From NCBI RefSeq assembly GCF_040365005.1, contig NZ_BAABWV010000010.1:62001-126000 (forward strand): 64,000 nt of DNA. The letters are read 5' to 3'. The notes under the pieces were generated by a model, which made no database searches, was not told the DNA's origin, and was given only the letters and a program-made list of their open reading frames with translations. This document shows, piece after piece, positions 24,978 to 34,560 of this stretch. Both the position numbers and the translations under genes were made by a program. Each line of letters opens with the position of its first letter. Within the stretch, counting starts at the first letter, position 1. This stretch comes from Antarcticimicrobium sp040365005. Its GTDB lineage: Bacteria; Pseudomonadota; Alphaproteobacteria; Rhodobacterales; Rhodobacteraceae.

Positions 24978-26885
24978 TCAGACCGCCCGCGGCTCGACGA
25001 TCATCCGGCCGCGCATCTCCATATGCAGCGCATGGCAGAACCACTGGCAATAGTACCAGTGCACGCCCGGACGGTCGGCGGTGAAGGTGACCGAGGCGGT
25101 CGCCTGCGGTGCAAGTTCCATCGCGACACCATAGTTCGAGATGGTGAACCCGTGGGTCAGGTCGTCGATGTCGTCGATATTGGTGACATAGACCGTCACC
25201 TCGTCGCCCTGTTTGACGGTGAACTTCTCCAGGCTGAACATCGGCGCCGAGGAATACATGTAGACCCGCACCTTGTTGCCATCGCGGATCACCTCGTCAT
25301 GACCATCCTCGAGATCCACGCCATCGGCGGCGGCCTGTTTGACCGCATCGGCGAACATCGGATCGTCGCGCGACCAGACCCGCGACGGGTTGACGATATC
25401 CGACCGGACCAGGATCACGTCATGCGGCTCGGCAAAGGTCGGGCCGTCGTGCACCACCTTCATCTCGTCCGAGGAGATGTCGATGATCTGCTCGTTCTCG
25501 GGCTTCAGCGGACCCACGTTCAGGAACCGGTCTTTCGAGAACTTGTTGAGCGAGATCAGCCACTTGCCATCGGCTTCCTTGGTTTCGCCCATGGTCGTGT
25601 GGTTGTGGCCAGGCTGGTAATGCACATCGACCTTGGAGACGATCGGATCGACATCCTCGCCGGCATAGGCGCGCACGGCCTTGTCCATGTCCCATTTCAC
25701 CACCTGGCTGTCGAGGAACAGCGTCGTATAGGCGAACCCCTTGCCGTCATAGGCAGTGTGAAGCGGCCCCAGCCCCAGTTCCGGCTCGGCCACCACGCAG
25801 GAGCGCGGATCGGCATCCTCGTCGAACAGCGCGTCGATCTTGGTGACGTCGATCACCGAGCAGGTCGGCGACAGCTTGCCGTTGATCACCACGTATTTTC
25901 CGTCAGGCGCGGTGTTGCAGCCATGCGGGCTGTTCGGGATCGGGACGTAACGGGTGTATTTCTTGTTCTGACCCTTGCGCCCGTCGATCACCGGCACGCC
26001 GTTCAGCACCTGAACATCGCCCTCGGCCACGCCCTTTTCGATTTCCTTGAGGTTGAAGATCACCACGTGATCCATCTCGTTCTCGGTCATATCGGCCAGG
26101 TTCATGCCCATTTCCGAGTTGTACGAGGTCGAGAAGGCATACTTGCCCTGGTAGTCGCAGTCGGTGTTGTCCAGGTTGCCCGAGACGATCACCTGCCAGG
26201 ACACCTTCATCTCGTCGCCGTCGATGGCGGAAAAGACGTTCACGTATTTTTCCGGCTCGTCCAGGATCGACCCGTCATTGACCAGCGGGGCCTCGTGTTC
26301 GCCATTGGCAAAGACATAGCCGGTACGCGGGAACTTCTGCGGCCGCAGCCCGTGGATGTCGCTGGCGTTGGGGATCTCGATGATCTTGTCGCATTTCATC
26401 ACGTCGCAGCGCACCCGCGCGACGCGGGTATTGGCCTTGTCGTTCATGAAGATATAGCGACCGTCATAGGTGCCGTCGGTGAACGACATGTGCGGGTGGT
26501 GCAGGTCGCCGTTGTCATAGGTGACCTTGCCGCGCTTGGCGAGAAACTCCTTGGTCTCCGGCAGCAGCCCCTCGGTCAGCACCTTGAGGCTTTCGTTGGT
26601 CTGGCCCCAACCGGTGGCCGAACAGCGGTTGAACACCGGCACCCGGACCAATTCGCGCATCGAGGGGATCCCGAGAATGCGCAGCTCGCCGGTCTGGCCC
26701 GAGGACCAGAAGCCATAGTATTCGTCCAGCTCTCCAGGCTCGAGGTTGATCTTGCCGGCGGCATTGGCCGCGGGCGCGCTCATCAGCGTGGCGCCAAGGC
26801 CGGTTCCGGCCACGACGGCCCCGGTCGCCGTCGCCCCCAGCAGGCCGCGACGTGTGACATTCAGTGTCTTTTCCTGTTCCGACAT
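24978..26885 (-). CDS. nosZ: NosZ, TAT-dependent nitrous-oxide reductase
   Basis: 635 residues, full length for clade I. The twin-arginine signal is NVTRRGLLGATATGAVVAG within the first 40 residues. A seven-bladed propeller follows with scattered CuZ histidines (for example DLHHPHMS, NSPHGCNT, PGHNHTT). The C-terminal cupredoxin has the CuA motif C613-x3-C617-x3-H621-x2-M624 in YYCQWFCHALHMEM. It reduces N2O to N2 in the periplasm using electrons from cytochromes or NosR. AAAGGAGG lies ahead of the ATG. The TAT signal places it in the typical proteobacterial clade I. Confidence 0.97.
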   Translation of the reverse strand: MSEQEKTLNVTRRGLLGATATGAVVAGTGLGATLMSAPAANAAGKINLEPGELDEYYGFWSSGQTGELRILGIPSMRELVRVPVFNRCSATGWGQTNESLKVLTEGLLPETKEFLAKRGKVTYDNGDLHHPHMSFTDGTYDGRYIFMNDKANTRVARVRCDVMKCDKIIEIPNASDIHGLRPQKFPRTGYVFANGEHEAPLVNDGSILDEPEKYVNVFSAIDGDEMKVSWQVIVSGNLDNTDCDYQGKYAFSTSYNSEMGMNLADMTENEMDHVVIFNLKEIEKGVAEGDVQVLNGVPVIDGRKGQNKKYTRYVPIPNSPHGCNTAPDGKYVVINGKLSPTCSVIDVTKIDALFDEDADPRSCVVAEPELGLGPLHTAYDGKGFAYTTLFLDSQVVKWDMDKAVRAYAGEDVDPIVSKVDVHYQPGHNHTTMGETKEADGKWLISLNKFSKDRFLNVGPLKPENEQIIDISSDEMKVVHDGPTFAEPHDVILVRSDIVNPSRVWSRDDPMFADAVKQAAADGVDLEDGHDEVIRDGNKVRVYMYSSAPMFSLEKFTVKQGDEVTVYVTNIDDIDDLTHGFTISNYGVAMELAPQATASVTFTADRPGVHWYYCQWFCHALHMEMRGRMIVEPRAV

Positions 26886-26897
26886 AGTGTCCTCCTT

Positions 26898-29087
26898 TCA
26901 GGAAATGGGTGTTGGTTTCGCGTTGGGGTGGTTCGCAGGCGGATCACCGATCGGCATCTTGAGATCGGCGGTCCCCACCTTGGCCCGGCGCTTGATCCGC
27001 TTGATCACCACCGGGCATTTGCTTTCCGACTGGTACAGAACCTGGCAGTGCAGGCAGTCGATGCATTCGTTGGGATTGATCTCACCCGTCGGATGGATCG
27101 CCTGCACCGGGCATTCGTTGGCGCAGGTCTGGCACGGGTTGCCGCATTCCTTGTAGCGGCGCAGCCAGTCGAACATCCGCATCCGTGCCGGGATCGCCAA
27201 TGCCGCGCCCAACGGGCAGAGATAGCGGCAATAGAACCGCTCGACGAACAGCCCCAGCCCGAGCAGCACCAGCGCGAACACCACGAAGGGCCAGTCGCGC
27301 ATGAACTTGAGGATGATCGCGGTCTTGAACGGCTCGACTTCGGCATAGGCCTCGGCCATCGGGATCGAGACCATCGACAACCCGAACAGCCCGAGGAAGA
27401 TCATGTATTTCACCGGCCACAGCCGCTCATGCAGGCCCCAGGGCAGCCCCCACTGCGGCAGGCGCAGGGCGCGGCCGACCTGGTTGACCAGCTCCTGCAG
27501 CGCGCCGAAAGGACACAGCCAGCCGCAATAGGCGCCCCGCCCCCAGAAGATCAGCGCAGCGGCCACCGCGAACCACTGGATGAACACCAGCGGATCCAGC
27601 AGGAAGGCATCCCAGGTGAACCCGGTGCGCAGCGTCCCGGCCAATGCCATCAGGTTGACCACGCTCAGCTGCGCGTTGGCGTACCAGCCCAGGAACACCA
27701 GCGTAACGGTCAGGAACCCGATCCGGAACCAGTAGAACACGCGCTCATTCGCGGTGGCCTGGAACTGGAAGAAGAACACGCCCGTCAGCACCAGCAGCAT
27801 CGCGGCCAGCCCGGCGATCTGGCCGGTGCGATCCTTCCAGATGCGCTGCCACAGGGCGGCCTTGGCGGCCTCCTCGCCGCTGGTGTCACTGACCAGTTCG
27901 GGCGCGGGCGCCGCCGGCAGCAGATAGCTCTCGGGCAGGTGATAGCCCAGGTCGAAGGTGAGATAGCTCTTTTGCACCGCGCCGACCGCGCGCTGCACCA
28001 AAAGCTGCAGGCGGAACGGTTCCGCCGGGTCGAAACCGGCGTCGGCGGGAATACGGAACAGGTCCAGCTCGGTGAACTCGGGCGCATCGTCAGCGGCCAG
28101 CGCGCCGATCCGCTTGTGCTGGCGATCGACGAAGCGCACCGATTGATCGCCCTGGATCAACTGGATCCGGTCAAAGATGCCACCGCGCACGTAACCCGAG
28201 CCCTTGAAGCTGTAACGCCCGCGCCCCATCACCAGGATCGCCTGTTCGCCCGGCTCCAGCGCCTCGATCAGGTTCTGGTACTCAGAGTCGCCCAGCAGGC
28301 TGCGCCCGATGCTGGGAACCGAGACCATCGCCATTTGCAAATCGATGAAGGTGTCCGAGGCCTCGCCCGGCTCCGGTCGGCTGATCGCGCGGGCATCGCC
28401 GCTCGCCTCGAAGGCGGCGTTGATCTGGCCCACGTCCAGCGTCAGCCGCCGCACCGATCCGTCACCCGCCAGGGTGATCCAGTCCTGCACTGCGTCCTGC
28501 GCCATGTCGATCTCACGCGGGGGGCCGCTCGGCCGGGCCGGTGACAACCCGCCCAATCCCAAGGCGCGCGCCACCTTCAGCCCGCCGCGCACGATGCTGT
28601 CGTCGATCACCATGATCGTCACCGTCGCGCCCGAGATGATGTCGAGGTCATGTGACTCGCCGCCGGTTTCGGCCTCGGCCTTGAGGTCCAGCCCGGCATA
28701 CCCCTCGGTCAGGCGGATCATCTTCGCGTTGGGAATGCCGACCAGCACGATCGGTTCGGAATGCTTGACCAGCTTGACGCCGGTCATCACCGCGTCAGCG
28801 TCGATCGCCGCCACCACGTGGATCGGCTTGCCGGAATAGCCGGTGGTGCCGACGAAATCCGAGGTCAGGAACGCCCAGGCGACGGTTTCGCCGCCCTTCC
28901 GCACCGGCGCGACCGGCACGTCCTCGCGGATCGGGCCAAAGCTATCGGCACCGGGAACCAACTCGTCTGGGGAAATATCGGGAAGGAAACTGGCAAGGCT
29001 GTCTGCCCGGGCCGGAGTGGCGAGGATCGGAGAAAGGATCAGGGCCAGGGCCATCAGCCAAGAAGATATCGCGCGCTTTACGTCCAC
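26898..29087 (-). CDS. nosR: NosR, membrane flavo-iron-sulfur protein for N2O reduction
   Basis: 729 residues beginning at GTG 29087, which has a near-perfect AAAGGAGGTG Shine-Dalgarno. A signal sequence (to about residue 28) leads into a periplasmic FMN-binding domain where DIISGATVTIMVIDDSIVR has the SGAT threonine flavinylated by ApbE/NosX. Several membrane helices follow from about residue 420, with cysteines in YCGWLCPFGA and YCRYLCPLGA. Two ferredoxin-like motifs lie near the C-terminus: CGNPCQTCANECP and CIDCLHC. NosR feeds electrons to NosZ and is needed for its expression or activity. First full-length nos gene, overlapping a small upstream gene by 10 nt. Confidence 0.96.
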   Translation of the reverse strand: MDVKRAISSWLMALALILSPILATPARADSLASFLPDISPDELVPGADSFGPIREDVPVAPVRKGGETVAWAFLTSDFVGTTGYSGKPIHVVAAIDADAVMTGVKLVKHSEPIVLVGIPNAKMIRLTEGYAGLDLKAEAETGGESHDLDIISGATVTIMVIDDSIVRGGLKVARALGLGGLSPARPSGPPREIDMAQDAVQDWITLAGDGSVRRLTLDVGQINAAFEASGDARAISRPEPGEASDTFIDLQMAMVSVPSIGRSLLGDSEYQNLIEALEPGEQAILVMGRGRYSFKGSGYVRGGIFDRIQLIQGDQSVRFVDRQHKRIGALAADDAPEFTELDLFRIPADAGFDPAEPFRLQLLVQRAVGAVQKSYLTFDLGYHLPESYLLPAAPAPELVSDTSGEEAAKAALWQRIWKDRTGQIAGLAAMLLVLTGVFFFQFQATANERVFYWFRIGFLTVTLVFLGWYANAQLSVVNLMALAGTLRTGFTWDAFLLDPLVFIQWFAVAAALIFWGRGAYCGWLCPFGALQELVNQVGRALRLPQWGLPWGLHERLWPVKYMIFLGLFGLSMVSIPMAEAYAEVEPFKTAIILKFMRDWPFVVFALVLLGLGLFVERFYCRYLCPLGAALAIPARMRMFDWLRRYKECGNPCQTCANECPVQAIHPTGEINPNECIDCLHCQVLYQSESKCPVVIKRIKRRAKVGTADLKMPIGDPPANHPNAKPTPIS

Positions 29088-29578
29088 AGCGCACCTCCTT
29101 TGTTCGGGGTTGACGCATCGGACGCGACCGGGGCGCGGTCGGTCATGTTCTTGGGCGCGGACGGGGGGCCGCGCGGGCTGGGCCAGACCGCGCGCGGCAC
29201 TGCGCGGTCCGTTTGTGCCTCAGGCAGGGTCGCGGCACGTGCCACACCATGCACAAGGGTCAGTGAGACCGAGTTTGGCGGAACCGCCGCAGCAGGGCCG
29301 CTGTAGGCCAGGCAGAAACCGCAGCACTCACAGGGGCCGTCTGGCGCGCGCGGCGATTGCGGCGCCTCGTCGTCCCCGAAATTCATCGGCACCACCACGA
29401 CGCCCTGATCGGAACAGATCTCCATCCAGTCCGTCTGCGACGCCCGCGCCAGACCCGGCGCCAACAGTTGCAGGATCAGCGCGAAAACCCCCAGGATCGC
29501 CGCCACCGGGCACGCGCCGCACCGGCGCCGGGGCGCGGTGGCGGGCACGAGGGCCGGTTGCTGGATCGGGAGGGTCAT
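29078..29578 (-). CDS. Cys-rich small membrane protein (DUF2946-like) heading the nos operon
   Basis: 166 residues from ATG 29578. The frame extends to 29659, but that start would make the FNR-type box at 29636-29649 part of the coding sequence, so the shorter form is preferred. A basic N-terminus with RRRCGACPV is followed by one membrane helix AAILGVFALILQLLAPGLA. Then comes a segment with a MEICSDQG cysteine and CECCGFC, the pattern of DUF2946 proteins. The tail is rich in Pro and Ala. Such proteins are found beside nosR in Rhodobacteraceae. A role in copper handling is plausible from the cysteines but unproven. Confidence 0.65.
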   Translation of the reverse strand: MTLPIQQPALVPATAPRRRCGACPVAAILGVFALILQLLAPGLARASQTDWMEICSDQGVVVVPMNFGDDEAPQSPRAPDGPCECCGFCLAYSGPAAAVPPNSVSLTLVHGVARAATLPEAQTDRAVPRAVWPSPRGPPSAPKNMTDRAPVASDASTPNKGGALWT

Positions 29579-29635
29579 GGTCACATCCAAACTCTTGTTC
29601 TGCGCCGGGTGTATGCCCCAGTGGTGAGGGCCTAC

Positions 29636-29649
29636 TTGATTTATGTCAA
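29636..29649 (-). promoter_or_regulatory. FNR/DNR-type box of the nos operon
   Basis: TTGATTTATGTCAA is a TTGAT-N4-GTCAA palindrome, one base from the symmetric consensus. Its centre lies about 64 nt upstream of the ATG at 29578, which fits activation from near -41.5 with a start site around 29601. Low oxygen or NO control of nos genes by Crp/Fnr-family activators through such boxes is established, and a candidate activator gene is divergent from here. Confidence 0.75.
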
Positions 29650-29984
29650 GCATACCCATTCATTTGTCCGGAAATTCCCACTTAAAGAAATTCACTCGGA
29701 AAGAACCGTGCGCGGCCCGTCAAACATCGTAATTTTGCAATATTAACAAAATGTTGCGTATGTACTTTGAAAGCGGCTTGGGACAGTGCGAAGCCGCGAT
29801 CCCATACCCTCGACGGCCCCGCGTTCGACGATGCCCAAGCGGTTGGAAATCCGCTTCGCGACGCCGGATTTGGCCGGATGGAACGGTCGCGCCGTGGACG
29901 ACCTGTTCGCTTTTTGCTAGCACGTGCGCGGACACCGGCGGCAGACCCTGCCCGTGCAGGACGGCAACGAAAAAGGGACAGGTC

Positions 29985-30668
29985 TTGATCCAGGAACACC
30001 ACAGGGTGATCGCGCGCAAGTCCGTGTTATTGCAATCCCTGCCCGACCAGCACGTCGAACCGCTGCTGTCCCGGGCCATCCACCGTCACTATGAACGCGG
30101 CGAGACGCTTTTTCTGCAGGATGAGGCCGCCGACGCGATCCACATCGTGCTGGCGGGTTGGGTCAAGCTCTATCGCGTCACCCCGAACGGCATCGAGGCG
30201 GTGGTCGGGGTCTTTACCCGCGGTGAAAGCTTCGGCGAGGCGATTGCGCTGCGCCACCTGCCCTATCCGGTCTCGGGCGAGGCGGCGACCTCGGCCGAAG
30301 TCCTGTGCCTGCCTTCCAGCGTTCTGATCGACCTGATCAAGCGTGACGCCGAGGTGGGGCTTTCGATCCTGTCCTCGACCTTCACCCACCTGCATTCGCT
30401 GGTGGCCCAGCTGGAACAGCTCAAGGCCCGGACCGGGGCGCAGCGGGTGGCCGAATTCCTGCTAGACCTTTGCGATGGCGACGGCGGCAGTTGCGTTGTG
30501 AAGATGCCGTATGACAAGGTGCTGATCGCCGGCCGGCTGGGGATGAAACCCGAAAGCCTGTCGCGCGCCTTTGCCCGGCTCCGGCGGTCCGGGGTCACCA
30601 TCGAAAAGAACCAGGCCAGGATCGAGAGCATCGAACAGCTGCGCGACGTGGTGGAAATCAGCGGCTGA
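29985..30668 (+). CDS. Crp/Fnr-family regulator, DNR/NnrR-like
   Basis: The frame is open from 29751, yet the family homology starts at LIQEHHRVIARKSVLLQSLP. The best start is TTG 29985 (AAGGGA upstream), giving 227 residues, the usual length. The cyclic-nucleotide-like beta-barrel contains GETLFLQDEAADAIHIVLAG. The HTH has KPESLSRAFARLRRSG with the E-x-x-S-R set that reads TTGAT/TTGAC half-sites. There are no N-terminal clustered cysteines, so it does not carry an FNR iron-sulfur cluster. It is more likely an NO- or redox-responsive DNR/NnrR/DnrD type. Divergent from the nos operon. The 29579-29984 stretch between them holds only the FNR-type box and no supported gene. Confidence 0.83.
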   Translation: MIQEHHRVIARKSVLLQSLPDQHVEPLLSRAIHRHYERGETLFLQDEAADAIHIVLAGWVKLYRVTPNGIEAVVGVFTRGESFGEAIALRHLPYPVSGEAATSAEVLCLPSSVLIDLIKRDAEVGLSILSSTFTHLHSLVAQLEQLKARTGAQRVAEFLLDLCDGDGGSCVVKMPYDKVLIAGRLGMKPESLSRAFARLRRSGVTIEKNQARIESIEQLRDVVEISG

Positions 30669-30912
30669 GCGCGCGGGAGGGCCGCCGCCTGATGCATGAG
30701 GTCGACGGATCCTGCGCCTGCCCGGTGAAATGGGGCGCCGGACTCTCGATACAAGCATCGGAAAAGGCGTGCGAATTTCCCAGGTATTTGCGTTTTGCAT
30801 GGGCAATTTGAAATTGGCATTGGTCAGCCTGTGGGGCTTTCCAATAGGCTCCACTCGCCTAAACCGGAGACCAACCACTGGTCCCTTCTGGTCCCTTCAA
30901 GGAGGAAATGAA

Positions 30913-32469
30913 ATGAGCTCTCTTCTACGCATCGCCGCGGTCGGCGCGATGTCTGTCATGCTCGGCAATGCCGCGTTGGCAGAGACCACCGTCAAGGTCG
31001 CCTATGATGCGGACCCCGTGTCGCTCGACCCGCATGAGCAACTGTCGGGTGGCACGCTGCAGCTGTCCCACATGGCGTTCGATCCCCTGGTCCGCTGGAC
31101 CCAGGATCTGCAATTCGAACCGCGGCTGGCGACGAGCTGGGAACAGATCGACGACACCACCGTGCGGTTCCACCTGCGCGACGGCGTCAAGTTCCACAGC
31201 GGCAACCCGCTGACGACCGCCGATGTGGAATGGACCTTTGACCGCCTGAAGAGCAGCCCGGATTTCAAGGGGATCTTCGAGCCCTTTACCGATCTCGAGG
31301 TGGTCGACAGCCTGACCTTCGACCTGAAGACCTCGGCCGCCTATCCGCTGGTGCTGCACACCGCGACCTACCTGTTCCCGATGGACAGCAAGTTCTATAC
31401 TGGCACCACCGCGGACGGGAAGGACAAGGCCGAGCTGGTCAAGCATGGCGACAGCTTTGCCTCGCGCAACCTGTCGGGCACCGGCCCTTTCATCGTGACC
31501 GAACGTGAGCAGGGCGTGCGCATGGTATTCGAGCGGTTCGACGGCTATTGGGACACCGCCTCCAAGGGCAATGTCGACAAGATCATCCTGACCCCGATCA
31601 AGGAGGATCCGACCCGCGTCGCGGCGCTGCTGTCGGGCGATGTGGACTTTATCGCGCCGGTGCCGCCGACCGACCTCAAGCGCGTCGACGAGGCCGAGGG
31701 CACCACGCTGGTGACCATGCCGGGCACCCGGATCATCACCGTCCAGCTGAATCAGGACCGGGTCGAGGCGTTCAAGGATGCCCGCGTCCGTCTGGCGATC
31801 GACTACGCGGTGAACAACGCCGGTATCGTGGACCGCATCATGCGCGGCTTCGGCACCGTGGCGGGTCAGGCCAGCCCGGCCGGTTACCTGGGGCATGACG
31901 CGGCGCTGGCGCCGCGCTTTGACCTGGAGAAAGCCAAGGCACTGATGGCCGAGGCCGGCTATGCCGACGGGTTCACCGTCACCATGATGTCGCCGAACAA
32001 CCGCTATGTGAACGACGACAAGATCGCCCAGGCCGTGGCCTCGATGCTGTCGAAGATCAACATCAAGGTCGATCTGCAGACCATGCCCAAGGCGCAATAC
32101 TGGCCCAAGTTCGACGAGCGCGCCGCCGACATGCTGCTGATCGGCTGGCATTCGGACACCGAGGATTCGGCGAACTTCCACCAGTTCCTGACCGCCTGCC
32201 CGGATGCTGAGACCGGCAACGGCCAGTACAACTCGGGCAACTACTGCAACCCGGAAGCCGATGCGCTGATGGTCGCCTCCAACACCGAGACCGACCCGGC
32301 CAAGCGCGCCGAAATGCTGCAAAAGATGGAAGGTATCCTGTACAACGAGGCCGCCTTCATCCCGCTGCACTGGCAGAACCTGGCCTGGGGCGCCCGCACC
32401 GGCGTTCATGCCGAGGGCATCGTCAACGCGATGAACTTCCCCTACTTCGGCGACTTGGTGGTCGACTGA
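30913..32469 (+). CDS. ABC transporter substrate-binding protein, peptide/opine family 5
   Basis: 518 residues from ATG 30913 with GGAGG 7 nt upstream. The frame is open from 30730 but only this start yields a signal peptide (SLLRIAAVGAMSVMLGNAALA). The SBP_bac_5 fold shows AYDADPVSLDPHEQLSGG, FHLRDGVKFHSGNPLTTADV and WHSDTEDSANFHQF. The family binds di/oligopeptides, nickel, glutathione or opines in the periplasm. It starts a five-gene operon with two permeases and two ATPases. In front lie a tandem CTGGTCCCTT repeat (30878-30897) and a small GACCA/TGGTC stem (30869-30883) of unknown role. Confidence 0.9.
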   Translation: MSSLLRIAAVGAMSVMLGNAALAETTVKVAYDADPVSLDPHEQLSGGTLQLSHMAFDPLVRWTQDLQFEPRLATSWEQIDDTTVRFHLRDGVKFHSGNPLTTADVEWTFDRLKSSPDFKGIFEPFTDLEVVDSLTFDLKTSAAYPLVLHTATYLFPMDSKFYTGTTADGKDKAELVKHGDSFASRNLSGTGPFIVTEREQGVRMVFERFDGYWDTASKGNVDKIILTPIKEDPTRVAALLSGDVDFIAPVPPTDLKRVDEAEGTTLVTMPGTRIITVQLNQDRVEAFKDARVRLAIDYAVNNAGIVDRIMRGFGTVAGQASPAGYLGHDAALAPRFDLEKAKALMAEAGYADGFTVTMMSPNNRYVNDDKIAQAVASMLSKINIKVDLQTMPKAQYWPKFDERAADMLLIGWHSDTEDSANFHQFLTACPDAETGNGQYNSGNYCNPEADALMVASNTETDPAKRAEMLQKMEGILYNEAAFIPLHWQNLAWGARTGVHAEGIVNAMNFPYFGDLVVD

Positions 32470-32488
32470 CCCCCGATCGCATTTTTCT

Positions 32489-32514
32489 CCGGGGCGGGCG
32501 CGTGCCTGCCCCGG
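32489..32514 (+). promoter_or_regulatory. intercistronic hairpin after substrate-binding protein gene
   Basis: An 11-bp GC-rich stem (32489-32499 with 32504-32514, one G-T pair) with a GCGT loop lies 20 nt after the binding-protein stop. It is not followed by T residues. Such hairpins often protect the upstream mRNA segment and give more binding protein than permease. Confidence 0.6.
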
Positions 32515-32630
32515 GGTATCTGACTTTCCCGTTTCCAGGTCATTCTTTCATGCCCATGGCAGCCCACGGTCCGTTACCATGGCCTGTGCCGTGTGCATCA
32601 GACAATGACCCAAGAAGGTAACCAGACACC

Positions 32631-33611
32631 ATGCTCGCCTATCTCGTGAAACGCGTGTTCCAGGCCGTGGCGGTGATGCTTGTCATCTCCGTGGTCGGAT
32701 TTGCCATCCAGGACAACCTGGGCGACCCCCTGCGCGAACTGGTGGGGGTATCCGTATCGGAGGAGACCCGCCAGCAGTTGCGCGACGAGCTTGGGCTGAA
32801 TGACAGTTTCGTCGTGCAGTACCTTCGTTTCCTCGGCAATGCCTTGCACGGCGATCTCGGCACCAGCTATTTCTTCAAGGAGCCGGCGCTTGAAGTGATC
32901 CTGAAAAAGATGCCGGCCACGCTGGAGCTGGTTTTCGGCGCCACCTTCATCATCATCGGCCTGTCGGTGCCGCTGGGGGTCTATACCGCGATCAAGCCCA
33001 ACACGATCCTGGCCCGTCTGATCATGGGGCTGTCGATCGTCGGGATCTCGATCCCGGTGTTTCTGACCGCGATCCTGATGATCTTTGTCTTTGCGGTCAA
33101 CCTGGGCTGGTTCCCCTCGTACGGGCGGGGGGAGTTGGCGCATGTCTTTGGCTATTGGGACACGAATTTCGCCACCGTCGATGGCGTGATGCATATCCTG
33201 CTGCCCTCCGTGGCGCTGGCCTCGATCATGCTGCCGCTGTTCGTGCGACTGATCCGGGCCGAGATGATGGAAGTGCTGCAAAGCGAATACGTCAAATTCG
33301 CCAAGGCCAAGGGGATCCGGCCCTGGCGGATCTATTTCGTCCACGCGCTGAAGAACACGTTGCTTCCGGTCATTACCGTCGGCGGGGTGCAGATCGGCAC
33401 GATGGTGGCCTATACCATCCTGACCGAAACCGTGTTCCAGTGGCCCGGCATGGGGTTCATGTTCCTTGAGGCGGTGAACCGCGTCGATACCCCGTTGATC
33501 GTGGCGTATCTGATCGTCGTCGGCTTCATCTTCGTGGTGACCAACACCATCGTCGACCTGATCTATGGCCTTGTGAACCCCACCGTGAACCTGGCGAGGA
33601 TGGGCGCATGA
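32631..33611 (+). CDS. ABC transporter permease, DppB-like
   Basis: 326 residues with six membrane segments. It opens MLAYLVKRVFQAVAVMLVISV, the typical DppB/OppB start, and has the EAA loop IRAEMMEVLQSEYVKFAKAKG (about residues 205-225) that couples to the ATPase. The usual periplasmic region between TM1 and TM2 is present (GDPLREL, LGLNDSFVVQYLRFLGNAL). Forms the inner-membrane pore with the DppC-like partner, whose start overlaps the stop by 4 nt (ATGA). Confidence 0.92.
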   Translation: MLAYLVKRVFQAVAVMLVISVVGFAIQDNLGDPLRELVGVSVSEETRQQLRDELGLNDSFVVQYLRFLGNALHGDLGTSYFFKEPALEVILKKMPATLELVFGATFIIIGLSVPLGVYTAIKPNTILARLIMGLSIVGISIPVFLTAILMIFVFAVNLGWFPSYGRGELAHVFGYWDTNFATVDGVMHILLPSVALASIMLPLFVRLIRAEMMEVLQSEYVKFAKAKGIRPWRIYFVHALKNTLLPVITVGGVQIGTMVAYTILTETVFQWPGMGFMFLEAVNRVDTPLIVAYLIVVGFIFVVTNTIVDLIYGLVNPTVNLARMGA

Positions 33612-34555
33612 GCACCTTGAGCACAAATGGCCTGACCGAAAGCCGCTGGACCCGCATCTGGAACTCCAAGATGGGCTACAGTTTCCGCAGCAACCCGGTG
33701 GCGGTGGTGTCTCTGGCGATCTTCCTGATCATCGCCATCGGCGCGATATTCGCCCCGCTGATCGCGCCGTTCGATCCCTATGATCCGGCGCAGATCGACA
33801 TCATGAACAGCGAGTACCCCCCGCTCTGGGTCGATGGGGCGGACCCGCAGTTCATTATCGGCACCGACGACCAGGGGCGCGACCTGTGGTCCACGATCCT
33901 GTACGGTACGCGGCTGTCGCTGATGATCGGGATCTGCGCCGTAGCCTTGCAGGCGGTGCTTGGCATCAGCATCGGGTTGCTGGCGGGATACGTCGGCGGC
34001 CGGCTCGACAGCCTGCTGATGCGGTTCGCCGACATCCAGCTGTCGTTCTCGACGCTGATGGTCGCCATCATCTTTCTCGCCGTGACCCAGGCCATGTTCG
34101 GCAGCGAGACCTTCAACCAATACGCGATCTACTTCCTGATCGCGGTGATCGGGGTGGCCGAATGGCCGCAATACGCCCGTACCGTCCGCGCCACCGTCCT
34201 GGCCGAGAAAAAGAAGGAATACGTCGATAGCGCCCGCGTTCTGGGTTTCGGCCCGATGCGGATCATGGTGCGCCACATCCTGCCCAACTCGCTGTCGCCG
34301 ATCTTCGTGATCTCCACAGTGCAGGTGGCCAACGCAATCATTTCCGAGGCCTCGCTCAGCTTTCTCGGGCTGGGCATGCCGCCAAGCCAGCCGTCGCTGG
34401 GCTCACTGATCTCGTCCGGTTTCGACTATATCTTTTCGGGCAGCTGGTGGATCACCGCCATTCCCGGCGTGGTTCTGGTGGTTCTGGTGCTTGTCATCAA
34501 CCTTCTGGGCGACTGGATGCGCGATGTCCTGAACCCGAAACTCTACAAGGGATGA
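33608..34555 (+). CDS. ABC transporter permease, DppC-like
   Basis: 315 residues. After a cytoplasmic N-tail comes FRSNPVAVVSLAIFLIIAIGAIFAPLIAPFDPYDP, then LIGTDDQGRDLWSTILYGTRLSL, both diagnostic of OppC/DppC. The coupling loop is VRATVLAEKKKEYVDSARVLG. GLGMPPSQPSLGSLIS closes the protein. Second permease subunit of the peptide-type importer. Confidence 0.92.
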   Translation: MSTLSTNGLTESRWTRIWNSKMGYSFRSNPVAVVSLAIFLIIAIGAIFAPLIAPFDPYDPAQIDIMNSEYPPLWVDGADPQFIIGTDDQGRDLWSTILYGTRLSLMIGICAVALQAVLGISIGLLAGYVGGRLDSLLMRFADIQLSFSTLMVAIIFLAVTQAMFGSETFNQYAIYFLIAVIGVAEWPQYARTVRATVLAEKKKEYVDSARVLGFGPMRIMVRHILPNSLSPIFVISTVQVANAIISEASLSFLGLGMPPSQPSLGSLISSGFDYIFSGSWWITAIPGVVLVVLVLVINLLGDWMRDVLNPKLYKG

Positions 34556-34560
34556 CCGAT

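Noticed and set aside
24774..28544. 1256-codon open frame on the plus strand
   Set aside because: It is antisense to nosD, nosZ and nosR, which are certain. Long antisense frames are expected opposite GC-rich coding DNA. Its product has no recognisable domain.
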